Shown here piece by piece: positions 28,084-34,522 of a DNA stretch of 34,522 nt. Source of the stretch: Prochlorococcus sp. AG-347-I06 (GTDB taxonomy: Bacteria; Cyanobacteriota; Cyanobacteriia; PCC-6307; Cyanobiaceae); assembly GCA_003281605.1 (NCBI GenBank), contig QCBM01000007.1:1-34522 (forward strand), given 5' to 3'. Under the pieces are notes generated by a model. It did not search any database. It was not told the origin of the DNA and saw only the letters and a program-made list of their open reading frames with translations. Numbering within the stretch: the stretch's first letter is position 1; each line of letters opens with the position of its first letter. The position numbers and the translations under genes are program-made.

Positions 28084-28831
28084 ATAAAATTTGTGTCAGA
28101 AACACATCCATTAAAGATACAGTAACAAGAGTCATTACGACTGCGCCTGTTGTACTTGTTCCAACTTCTTTTGGACCACCTTTAGTTGTGAGTCCATATC
28201 CACAAGCAATGATTGAAATGAGTAATCCGAACACTACAGATTTTATTAACATTGAAGTTAAGTCTGTACTGGATAAACTCACATTACCTGATCTTACAGA
28301 TGTCCAAAAAACTATCGGAGGAACTTTATAAAAAATTGTGCTCCAAATTTGTCCGCTCCATAAAGCTACAGATAAAAACAAAAGACACTGTATTGGTGAC
28401 ATTATTACCATCGATAGTAACCTTGGGACTACCAAATATTGGACTGGTTCGGTTCTTAACATGGTTATTGCCTCAATTTGTTCTGTGACTTTCATAGTGC
28501 CCAATTGAGCAGCATATGCAGTGGCAACCTTTCCAGTCATTAAAGTAGCAGTTAGAAGAGGGGCCATTTCTCTCGCCATGCCTACTGCTAATAAACCTCC
28601 AATTTCGCTTGAAACCCCCATGCTTGTAAGTTGTGATGCAACTTGAATATTAAAAACTGTACCTGCGGCAATTCCTGTAATCAATACAATTACCAAACTG
28701 CCAGGACCTGACTCCATAAGTTGGTCAAAGAGATCATTTTTGGAAATTTTACCCTTAAAGATAAAATTAATTGCTTGCCCGCCAATGATTAAACTGCTTA
28801 GAAGTCTTTTGAAAAAATTAAGGTAATACAT
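28076..28831 (-). CDS. mlaE: MlaE-family ABC lipid-transport permease
   Basis: Permease of the kind that works with an ATPase and an MCE-domain protein to move phospholipids between membranes, or lipid precursors in chloroplasts (TGD1). The 251-residue protein has five or six hydrophobic segments. Family motifs are ITGIAAGTVFNIQVASQLTS, GGLLAVGMAREMAPLLTATL, GTMKVTEQIEAI, and YGLTTKGGPKEVGTSTTGAV. The start at 28831 is 9 nt after the upstream transporter. No ATPase or MCE gene is adjacent; these must lie elsewhere in the genome. The symbol follows the family, not proof of Mla function. Confidence 0.92.
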   Translation of the reverse strand: MYYLNFFKRLLSSLIIGGQAINFIFKGKISKNDLFDQLMESGPGSLVIVLITGIAAGTVFNIQVASQLTSMGVSSEIGGLLAVGMAREMAPLLTATLMTGKVATAYAAQLGTMKVTEQIEAITMLRTEPVQYLVVPRLLSMVIMSPIQCLLFLSVALWSGQIWSTIFYKVPPIVFWTSVRSGNVSLSSTDLTSMLIKSVVFGLLISIIACGYGLTTKGGPKEVGTSTTGAVVMTLVTVSLMDVFLTQILFG

Positions 28832-28840
28832 ATCTTTATA

Positions 28841-30238
28841 TTAGTTTGTAATTAATTTCCGATCCCATTTTCTCATAATTAAAAGACCAATTATTACCAG
28901 TATTGAGGGTATAAAACCAATACATAATCTAATAGTTAATTGTGCTGAGAAGCATTGTTCAATAATATTTAGACCATCTTTATCAACAAAGCATGATTGA
29001 TAGCCTGATAAATACAATAAAAATCCTAATAATTGAACACTAAACGCAATACCAATCTTCTGAATAAGTACCATCCAAGCAGTATATAATCCTGCTGGTT
29101 TCTCTGGGTCTTCGTCTATTGCATCAGGAAGTAGTGACCAAGGGATAAGAAAAGCGGTTGAAGCTCCAATGCCAATAAGACAGATTATAAAAATTAAAAG
29201 AATGAACAGAAATATGTTGCTGGCATTTAGGAATAAACTATCTCCAGCTACTGAAATTTTTGATAATGAAGGTAAAAATAAAGCTGCTGTACATGAAATA
29301 ATCCACATAATCGCTCCATAGTTTAACGCTGAAATCCTGTTCAATTTATTTGATACTCTGGTCCATATTTGTAAACCCACTAAAGCGCTAATTTGGAAAG
29401 GTATCGGGATCCACTTCGCAATATATGTTGGTACGTTCAGTACATCCTCGACATAGATTAACGCTACTGTTTGCATTAATTGTAAGGCGCACCAGAGAAG
29501 AATATAGAGCGTAATAACTTTTAGAAATTTTTTATTTCTGAAGATCCTTTTGAATTGAAGCGTTATAGCTTCAACTTTTCCTGAAGGCCTTCTTGCTTTT
29601 TTTGCGAATGGAGCTAATCCCCAACAAGAAATTAATGTTGCAGCAACTGCAATAAATCCGCTTATTTTACCCATTAAAAAATATTCATTATTTGCTGATC
29701 CTTCGGAACCTAATACAACTCCAGCAATTATTAAACCAGTTAGTCCTGCGATTATTGAGCCAGTAAATCTAGATGCGTTTAGTCTTGTTCTTATTGCTGT
29801 TTTTTCAGAAATTTCAGTAGAAAGAGCTGCGAAAGGAAGATTAATACTTGTATAAGCAGTCATTACGATTATAGAAATTATGGCATAGTAAATAGTCTTG
29901 GTTTGCACTGAACCAGTGGGTGTCCACCATATCGCAGCTAAAGAGAAACCAAGGGGAACAGATGCTGCTACCATCCAAGGGATTCTAGGCCCCCATCTTG
30001 ATTTAGTACGATCACTTAACCATCCAATTAACGGATCATTAACTGCATCCCATATCTTTATTAACATTAATAATGATCCTGCAATTATTACTGGTAAACC
30101 TGCAGAAATAAAAAATTTGAAAAGAAAAAAACCAAATTGTGTCGCGACTAAACCTGTGCCTGCATCTCCTAGCCCATAAGAGAACATTAATCTTGTTGTT
30201 GATCTAGAAATATTTTTTTTCGAGTGTGAATTTTCCAA
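28841..30238 (-). CDS. glcH: GPH-type sugar:cation symporter (GlcH/MelB-like)
   Basis: A 465-residue, about 12-segment transporter of the glycoside-pentoside-hexuronide family. It shows the family's early motifs FSYGLGDAGTGLVA and KIWDAVNDPLIGWLSDRT, and SRWGPRIPWM. From memory, Prochlorococcus SS120 Pro1404, studied as the glucose transporter GlcH and earlier called melB, belongs to this family. As I recall it lies about 20 genes from kaiC in SS120, and the spacing here is the same. The name therefore combines family and remembered synteny; substrate specificity is not proven by the sequence. It heads a five-gene run. It is divergent from tRNA-Gly, and the glycogen debranching gene lies just beyond that tRNA. 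Confidence 0.85.
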   Translation of the reverse strand: MENSHSKKNISRSTTRLMFSYGLGDAGTGLVATQFGFFLFKFFISAGLPVIIAGSLLMLIKIWDAVNDPLIGWLSDRTKSRWGPRIPWMVAASVPLGFSLAAIWWTPTGSVQTKTIYYAIISIIVMTAYTSINLPFAALSTEISEKTAIRTRLNASRFTGSIIAGLTGLIIAGVVLGSEGSANNEYFLMGKISGFIAVAATLISCWGLAPFAKKARRPSGKVEAITLQFKRIFRNKKFLKVITLYILLWCALQLMQTVALIYVEDVLNVPTYIAKWIPIPFQISALVGLQIWTRVSNKLNRISALNYGAIMWIISCTAALFLPSLSKISVAGDSLFLNASNIFLFILLIFIICLIGIGASTAFLIPWSLLPDAIDEDPEKPAGLYTAWMVLIQKIGIAFSVQLLGFLLYLSGYQSCFVDKDGLNIIEQCFSAQLTIRLCIGFIPSILVIIGLLIMRKWDRKLITN

Positions 30239-30299
30239 TCTTTTTACTTTGTTTATTGTTTGATAATGTATTATTGCAATGGTAATTCAATTACTTAAT

Positions 30300-30370
30300 G
30301 CGGGCGTGGTTTAGTGGTAAAACCTCAGCCTTCCAAGCTGAAGATGCGGGTTCGATTCCCGCCGCCCGCT
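30300..30370 (+). tRNA. tRNA-Gly(UCC)
   Basis: A 71-nt cloverleaf. The acceptor stem GCGGGCG (30300-30306) pairs perfectly with CGCCCGC (30363-30369), with T as discriminator. The anticodon arm is TCAGC-CTTCCAA-GCTGA with anticodon TCC. The T arm is GCGGG-TTCGATT-CCCGC. The CCA end is not encoded, so it is added after RNase Z processing. It reads GGA and GGG codons. It ends 1 nt before the glgX stop on the other strand. Confidence 0.97.
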
Positions 30371-30371
30371 T

Positions 30372-32405
30372 TTAGAATAAATTATTTTTTGACCCAAATA
30401 CTTCTTCTGAAATGATTAGTAAAGAGCTTCTACTCTTTATTGAAACAGATTTTTCATTAATAGTTAAGGGTTCAAAAATCTTAGACATGCTAGTGTCGAT
30501 AATTTTTAACCAATTATATTTACATTTCGGCAACGGGAAATCGATACTTTTTGAATATGCATTTAAACCTATCCAAACCAGAGGACTAGTATTGTTTTTG
30601 TTAATGCTAAAGGCAACTGTGTGCGACCAACTACTCCAATCGGGGCTATTTAACTTTGTTCCATGCCAATGATATGTTGGAATATTTTCATTGGTTTGAT
30701 TGTTAGGGAAGAATGATGGATTAAAAATGTTTATTAGTTTTTTTCGGATTTTTATAACGTATTTAAAATAATCTAATAATTCCAAATCTTGTTGACCATG
30801 TTCCCAATTCATCCATCCCAATAAATTATTTTGGCACCAAGAATTGTTGTTACCGCCTTGTGATCTTCCTATTTCATCACCCATTAGTATCATTGGAACA
30901 CCTTTAGAGATAAGTAAACTAAGAACAAGATTTTTTTGTTGTCTTTTCCTTAAATCATTTATTAATAAGTTCGTAGTTGGTCCCTCAGTACCATGATTCC
31001 AAGAATTGTTATGATTATCTCCATCTCTATTTTGTTCTCTATTGGCAAAATTATGTTTTCTATTGAAAGTTACTAAGTCTTTTAAAGTGAATCCATCATG
31101 TGAAGTAATAAAATTTATCGACTTTGGAAAAATATTATCTTCTTTGTAAATAGATGGAGAACCTTTTATTTTATCGCTCATATTCCAAGCTGTATCTTTA
31201 TCCCCCTTCCAAAATCTCCTCAAGTCATCTCTAAAATGACCATTCCAAGTGAAAGTATTCTTAGATGGGAAATCACCTAATTTATATAAACCGCCACAAT
31301 CCCATGGCTCACTTATGAACTTGATATCGATGAGTTCTGGTTCACATTCTATATCTTCAAAAATTGGAGGATTATCAAGCGGTGAAAGATTTTCTCCTCT
31401 TGATAGGGCAATTCCTAAATCAAATCTAAAACCATCAACTCCTAATTCACTTGCCCAACATTTTAAAGATTCAATTATTAGTTTTCTAACTAATCCTCTG
31501 TTTGCTGCAATAGTATTACCACATCCGGAGACGTCCTGATAATTTTTATCTTTTCCAATAAAGTAATAAAGATTTTCATCTATACCTTTCCAAGATATTG
31601 CTGGCCCTTTTGAATCACCTTCGCAAGTGTGATTGTATACAACATCTAAGATGACTTCAATGTCTGCTTTATGACATTCCTCTACAAATCTTCTAAATTC
31701 CTCTCTATTATTTTCCGGGGATTCATTCGAAAGATATTCAAAATGCGGAGTAAACCAATTAATTGGACTATATCCCCAAAAATTTTTTAGACCATTTGGG
31801 GCATCAGTAGGATCAAAAGAAAAAATTGGAAGTAATTCAATTGTTGTAATACCAAGTTCTTTGAGATAAGGAATTTTTTTTAAAAATTTCTTAAAACAAC
31901 TTTCATCTTTATCAGTTGATTCAGTGAAAGCTTTGATATGGAGTTCATAAATAATTGTTTCTTCCCAAGAATGTTTCGGTCTTGGATAATCCTTAAAATT
32001 AAATAATTTTCTATCGCAAACAACACTTTTAAGACAAGAATTAGTATTTTCTTGATTTTTTAATGCATTTTCTCTTTTATAACTTCTCCATCCGGTAATA
32101 CCTCTTGAACATGGATCAAGTAATACTTTTTTTTCATAGTTATTATTAATCTCATTATTTTTTTGTTTCACTCTAAAAGCATAAATACAACCTTCATCTA
32201 GATTTTTTATTTCCGCATGCCAGTATGGACCTGTATTATGAGTCTGATCTAATTTGAATGTGCTTTTGGGGGAAATAGAGTCCTCTTTCTCAAACAATAA
32301 GATTTCTACATATTCTGCATTTGTGGCTACTAAGGAAAAATTAATCCCTTGTGAAGTTAGAGAACTGCCTAAAGGAAATGGGTTACCCTTATTGAGATGA
32401 ATCAC
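30372..32405 (-). CDS. glgX: Glycogen debranching enzyme (isoamylase/GlgX type)
   Basis: GH13 enzyme that cuts alpha-1,6 branches of glycogen. An N-terminal CBM48-like domain (about 1-130, NPFPLGSSLTSQGINFSLVA) precedes the catalytic barrel. Barrel motifs are EVILDVVYNHT, DGFRFDLG with nucleophile D329, FISEPWD with acid/base E366, and NFITSHDG with D437. A beta-rich C-terminal domain ends the 677-residue protein. Length and motifs fit the isoamylase/GlgX subfamily (GH13_11). Glycogen is the main carbon store in these cells, so this gene serves night-time breakdown (family knowledge). It is transcribed from the long spacer at 32406-33029. Confidence 0.95.
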   Translation of the reverse strand: MIHLNKGNPFPLGSSLTSQGINFSLVATNAEYVEILLFEKEDSISPKSTFKLDQTHNTGPYWHAEIKNLDEGCIYAFRVKQKNNEINNNYEKKVLLDPCSRGITGWRSYKRENALKNQENTNSCLKSVVCDRKLFNFKDYPRPKHSWEETIIYELHIKAFTESTDKDESCFKKFLKKIPYLKELGITTIELLPIFSFDPTDAPNGLKNFWGYSPINWFTPHFEYLSNESPENNREEFRRFVEECHKADIEVILDVVYNHTCEGDSKGPAISWKGIDENLYYFIGKDKNYQDVSGCGNTIAANRGLVRKLIIESLKCWASELGVDGFRFDLGIALSRGENLSPLDNPPIFEDIECEPELIDIKFISEPWDCGGLYKLGDFPSKNTFTWNGHFRDDLRRFWKGDKDTAWNMSDKIKGSPSIYKEDNIFPKSINFITSHDGFTLKDLVTFNRKHNFANREQNRDGDNHNNSWNHGTEGPTTNLLINDLRKRQQKNLVLSLLISKGVPMILMGDEIGRSQGGNNNSWCQNNLLGWMNWEHGQQDLELLDYFKYVIKIRKKLINIFNPSFFPNNQTNENIPTYHWHGTKLNSPDWSSWSHTVAFSINKNNTSPLVWIGLNAYSKSIDFPLPKCKYNWLKIIDTSMSKIFEPLTINEKSVSIKSRSSLLIISEEVFGSKNNLF

Positions 32406-32741
32406 TTTTTCTTTATCATTGATTAGTTAAATATTGAGATAATTTATTTAAATTACTGATATTTGAATAATAGATGCAAAATTTAAAAAAAAACTCAAAT
32501 TTAAGGCTTCACTAATCAACTTTATTAGATCTTGGAGATGATTAATTTTCTCATTAATTACAATTTCTTTATCCATCTGTTCAGTGCATAAAACGATTTA
32601 TAGAGAAAGTTTAATAATGAGAAAACTAGATTTTTCTTGATTTCAAAATACAAATTGTGTTTTTTCATGTGATGAGAAGGAAATATATCTGAAAATTAAT
32701 AAAACATAATAAATAGCTCAAATTCTTAAATTCACCCCCCT

Positions 32742-32795
32742 TTGACATTTTCCCTCTTTGCTAAATCTAGTTAGATTTTTAATGCTAAATCTAGT
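32742..32795. promoter_or_regulatory. Operator-like cluster of AAATCTA half-sites
   Basis: AAATCTA at 32763-32769 and its reverse complement TAGATTT at 32772-32778 form a perfect 7-bp inverted repeat with a 2-nt spacer. A further copy lies at 32787-32793, and the 12-mer GCTAAATCTAGT is directly repeated at 32760-32771 and 32784-32795, offset by 24 nt. A consensus-like TTGACA at 32742-32747 lies just upstream. A repressor or activator binding site next to a promoter is the simplest reading. The regulator and target gene are unknown. Confidence 0.4.
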
Positions 32796-32970
32796 GCCAC
32801 CAATGCTTTTTGCTGTTCTCTAAATCAAGAAGCTATTTTTTTGAAATGATAAAGCGCGGTTATAAGAAATAAATAATGTTGCTAAAAATGTCCCTAAAAT
32901 TTGTATAAAGCTTTGCGCCGCCAGCATTTTCGGTTGCCGTATTTGTATTTGCTCCATATGATGTGAAAGT

Positions 32971-32987
32971 TCGAGGTTTAAACTCGA
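32971..32987. repeat. Short hairpin in the hupB 5' region
   Basis: TCGAG (32971-32975) pairs with CTCGA (32983-32987) around a 7-nt GTTTAAA loop, 42 nt before the hupB start codon. No T run follows it directly. It may be a leader hairpin or protein site; the function is unknown. Confidence 0.35.
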
Positions 32988-33029
32988 TTTAAATCTTTTT
33001 TTTAACCCCTAGCTTTAATTTAAATTTCA

Positions 33030-33305
33030 ATGAACAAAGCTGATTTAGTAAATCTTGTTGCAGCTCGCACAGAGCTCACAAAAACGGATGTTTCTTTAGT
33101 TGTTGATGCAGCTATTGAAACTATTGTTGATTCAGTAGTGGAAGGCAAAAAAGTCTCTTTACTAGGATTTGGTTCTTTTGAACCAAGAGATCGTTCTGCA
33201 AGACAGGGTTTAAACCCTAAGACAGGCGAAAAAATAGCAATACCCGCTAAAAGAGTTCCAACATTCTCTGCAGGTAAACTTTTTAAGGATAGAGTACAAG
33301 GGTAA
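33030..33305 (+). CDS. hupB: DNA-binding protein HU
   Basis: Nucleoid-associated histone-like protein that bends DNA as a dimer. The 91-residue length is standard. The N-terminal helices MNKADLVNLVAARTELTK and the beta-arm signature GFGSFEPRDRSARQG-NPKTGEKIAIPA are intact, and the end is VPTFSAGKLFKDRV. Third-position base use is less AT-biased than in its right-hand neighbours, consistent with high expression (inferred). It has an unusually long upstream spacer and its own terminator, so it is probably monocistronic. The hupB symbol could equally be hup. Confidence 0.96.
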   Translation: MNKADLVNLVAARTELTKTDVSLVVDAAIETIVDSVVEGKKVSLLGFGSFEPRDRSARQGLNPKTGEKIAIPAKRVPTFSAGKLFKDRVQG

Positions 33306-33337
33306 TTTTTTTAATCTGTTTCTTCCTTTAATAACAA

Positions 33338-33365
33338 GGTGCTCTTTTAGGGCATCTTTTTTTTT
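33338..33365 (+). terminator. Intrinsic terminator after hupB
   Basis: GGTGCTC (33338-33344) pairs with GGGCATC (33350-33356) in a 7-bp stem with two G-T wobbles and a 5-nt TTTTA loop, followed by nine T residues (33357-33365). It starts 33 nt past the hupB stop. Confidence 0.8.
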
Positions 33366-33440
33366 AAATCGCAAGATGCAATTAGATCAATGCCCAATAC
33401 TCTTAACGAGGTATCCAAAATTTTGAAATCCTAAGAAGTA

Positions 33441-33752
33441 ATGAAATGTTTAACTTTTTTATTCCTCAAATTTTTGTTGTTATCTAATTTTGTTATGGCT
33501 GAGACAATACCAACAAAGTCTAAAATTTTAAAACAATCTAGTGATTGTTTTAAAGATTCTCGAATCCAAATATGTAAAGAATTAGTTTCTGAAATAGAAA
33601 AACTTCAATTAGTAGTATTTGACCAAAATAAATTCAAATGTCAATCAAGTTTATTGGGACTGCAAACGGAAATTATTGAAGCTTATTTTTTTAATAATTT
33701 CTCAAATGAGAGAATTTCATTAATGATCCCATATGTGATTAAAAATTGTTAA
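33441..33752 (+). CDS. Small secreted cysteine-containing protein, unknown function
   Basis: I do not recognise this 103-residue protein. Residues 1-20 form a clear signal peptide (LTFLFLKFLLLSNFVMA, cut before ETIP). The mature part is helical-looking and has four Cys (SDCFKD, QICKEL, FKCQSS, and the terminal KNC), an even number that would suit two disulfides. No enzyme motif is visible. The ATG at 33441 is the only sensible start. It lies after the hupB terminator and starts a series of three small same-strand genes with short spacers. Confidence 0.7.
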   Translation: MKCLTFLFLKFLLLSNFVMAETIPTKSKILKQSSDCFKDSRIQICKELVSEIEKLQLVVFDQNKFKCQSSLLGLQTEIIEAYFFNNFSNERISLMIPYVIKNC

Positions 33753-33806
33753 TTATTAAAATAATTTATTTTTTTGGAATATTATAAATTTGTTATTTAA
33801 TTTGTA

Positions 33807-34049
33807 ATGGTAAAAGGTTTTTCAGATAATGAAGTTAAGAATAATACTCAAAATACTCAAATAAAAGAAAAAAAAGGCTTAGCTGGTTTTCTTAAAGGCA
33901 AGAAATTTACTTACACTTTGCCAGGCAAAAAACAAATAAATATTTTTGGATCAATAGTGATATGCTTAAATATCATTTTAGTATTGCTAGTCATCCTGTA
34001 TTTAAAGAATCAAGAATTCCATGACTTTGTATTTAATGTTGGACGTTAG
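33807..34049 (+). CDS. Small single-pass membrane protein, unknown function
   Basis: This 80-residue protein has a polar, Lys/Asn-rich N-terminal half (NTQNTQIKEKKGLAGFLKG) and one strong membrane segment at about 46-66 (FGSIVICLNIILVLLVILYL). A short tail NQEFHDFVFNVGR follows. By the positive-inside rule the N-terminal half faces the cytosol. No family is recognised. The frame is open across its spacer and the composition is protein-like, but a gene this short remains uncertain. Confidence 0.6.
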   Translation: MVKGFSDNEVKNNTQNTQIKEKKGLAGFLKGKKFTYTLPGKKQINIFGSIVICLNIILVLLVILYLKNQEFHDFVFNVGR

Positions 34050-34107
34050 CTATATTTTTAGATTGAAAGATTTTATTAGATGATATATTTAAATTTTAGA
34101 ATATCTT

Positions 34108-34365
34108 ATGAAGGTAGTTAATTTAGTTTCTCAAGTATTTTTTTTGTTGATAACTGTTCTATTTTTGATATATTTTCTAACAGGCTATGACTCCGCTTTC
34201 GAGGCAGACCAAAATTGTCATTCATATCTTTCAAGTTACGATAACCGATCTGGAAATTATGGTTGTGACCATGATATTGAGACCCATCAGTGGATACTTT
34301 ACGAGTCCAATGAAAGTAAAGAACCAGCAAAAATTATTAAGAAATTTAGGTACAAGTTTTTATAA
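34108..34365 (+). CDS. Small membrane-anchored protein, unknown function
   Basis: This 85-residue protein has an N-terminal hydrophobic segment (about 7-26, SQVFFLLITVLFLIYFLTG) and a polar outer domain with two Cys (DQNCHSYLSSYDNRSGNYGCDHDIE). The domain is rich in Asp, His and Tyr. A basic tail ends KKFRYKFL. The hydrophobic segment may be an anchor or uncleaved signal. A reading frame also open in +2 (34187-34381) and one on the minus strand are less protein-like. The 3' end overlaps the convergent partial gene by 6 nt. Confidence 0.6.
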   Translation: MKVVNLVSQVFFLLITVLFLIYFLTGYDSAFEADQNCHSYLSSYDNRSGNYGCDHDIETHQWILYESNESKEPAKIIKKFRYKFL

Positions 34366-34522
34366 ATCAATTTTCTTATAAAAAAACTTTGCACTTATTA
34401 TTGATATTATCGCTGTAATTGTGAAAGTAAGATACTGATATATACTTCCCTCTAAGTAAATTTTATTTTTGTAAAGAGGATAATCAATGAAAGAGCCTAA
34501 TGTTCCCCAAATTATTACCCAT
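34360..34522 (-). CDS. Partial membrane protein gene cut by the right edge
   Basis: Reading leftwards from the window end, an open frame of 53 codons runs to a TAA at 34360-34362; its 5' part is outside the window. The translated fragment starts WVIIWGTLGSFIDYPLY and includes a hydrophobic segment (YLTFTITAIISIISAKFF) near the C-terminus with a basic end KKIDL. This is typical of the last membrane helix of a small integral protein. The function cannot be assigned. Confidence 0.6.
   Translation of the reverse strand, partial: WVIIWGTLGSFIDYPLYKNKIYLEGSIYQYLTFTITAIISIISAKFFYKKIDL

Larger units (their letters stand above)
32406..33029. other. 624-nt gene-free regulatory stretch between glgX and hupB
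   Basis: This is the only gap over 300 nt in the window. No open frame longer than about 17 codons is seen in the parts read. It must hold the glgX promoter (leftward) and the hupB promoter (rightward). Visible structure: three AAATCTA half-sites at 32763-32793, a TTGACA hexamer at 32742-32747, a TATAAA at 32904-32909, a short GC-rich patch at about 32913-32940 (GCGCCGCCAGC), and a hairpin at 32971-32987. A small RNA or a long hupB leader would fit, but neither can be shown. Confidence 0.7.

Noticed and set aside
30239-30370. tRNA-Gly as an attachment site for an integrated element
   Set aside because: No duplicated tRNA 3' end, integrase or foreign-looking gene is seen nearby; both flanks are core genes.
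32816-32845. TTCT ... AGAA pairing followed by a T run as an intrinsic terminator
   Set aside because: Only 4 AT-rich base pairs; too weak to call, and no upstream gene on that strand needs it.

Overview
The window looks like a piece of the core chromosome of a marine picocyanobacterium, most likely a high-light-adapted Prochlorococcus. The DNA is strongly AT-rich (about 30% GC by eye) and genes are very tightly packed with several overlaps. It has plant-type ferredoxin, kaiB and kaiC without kaiA, an NblS/Hik33-type kinase, and small families confined to cyanobacteria (DUF1825, DUF3086, DUF3119). Shine-Dalgarno sites are scarce, and several starts are GTG or TTG. I see no insertion sequence, prophage, CRISPR array or island boundary.

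Layout. (1) 101-3495, plus strand: serA, prmA, petF with a clear intrinsic terminator, and a small unknown gene. (2) 3505-5078, minus strand: rnz followed by a lumenal pentapeptide-repeat protein. (3) 5167-8289: a secreted SpoIID-like protein with an embedded LysM, truB on the opposite strand, and a methyltransferase. (4) 8282-14450: rplU-rpmA on the minus strand; the clock pair kaiB-kaiC on the plus strand; and purD-nblS on the minus strand, ending against kaiC. (5) 14585-21452, plus strand: purC, an Omp85/BamA protein, then lpxC-fabZ-lpxA-lpxB and msrA, which form an outer-membrane and lipid A assembly block. (6) 21464-23572, minus strand: pepA and a GIY-YIG-like protein. (7) 23722-26038, plus strand: DUF1825, tyrS, pyrF. 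(8) 26022-30238, minus strand: a tight five-gene run transcribed GPH-type sugar transporter, MlaE permease, DUF3119, DUF3086, plsY. (9) tRNA-Gly(UCC) at 30300-30370, then glgX on the minus strand. (10) A 624-nt gene-free stretch with repeated AAATCTA half-sites and a hairpin, then hupB and its terminator, three small secreted or membrane proteins, and a gene cut by the right edge.

How the genes work together. Most are single-copy housekeeping functions: serine and purine/pyrimidine synthesis, translation and ribosome maturation, lipid A and phospholipid synthesis, and glycogen debranching. The regulatory core is kaiBC beside nblS. The stretch between rplU and kaiB, where other cyanobacteria carry kaiA, is only 141 nt and holds no gene. 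KaiC nevertheless keeps both Walker A motifs and the Ser-Thr phosphorylation pair. The sugar transporter and glgX, separated only by the tRNA, suggest a small carbohydrate-use neighbourhood.

I did not find a clearly new multi-gene system. The best leads are the regulatory stretch upstream of hupB, the LysM inserted in a SpoIID domain, the orphan small genes, and the stand-alone GIY-YIG-like protein.
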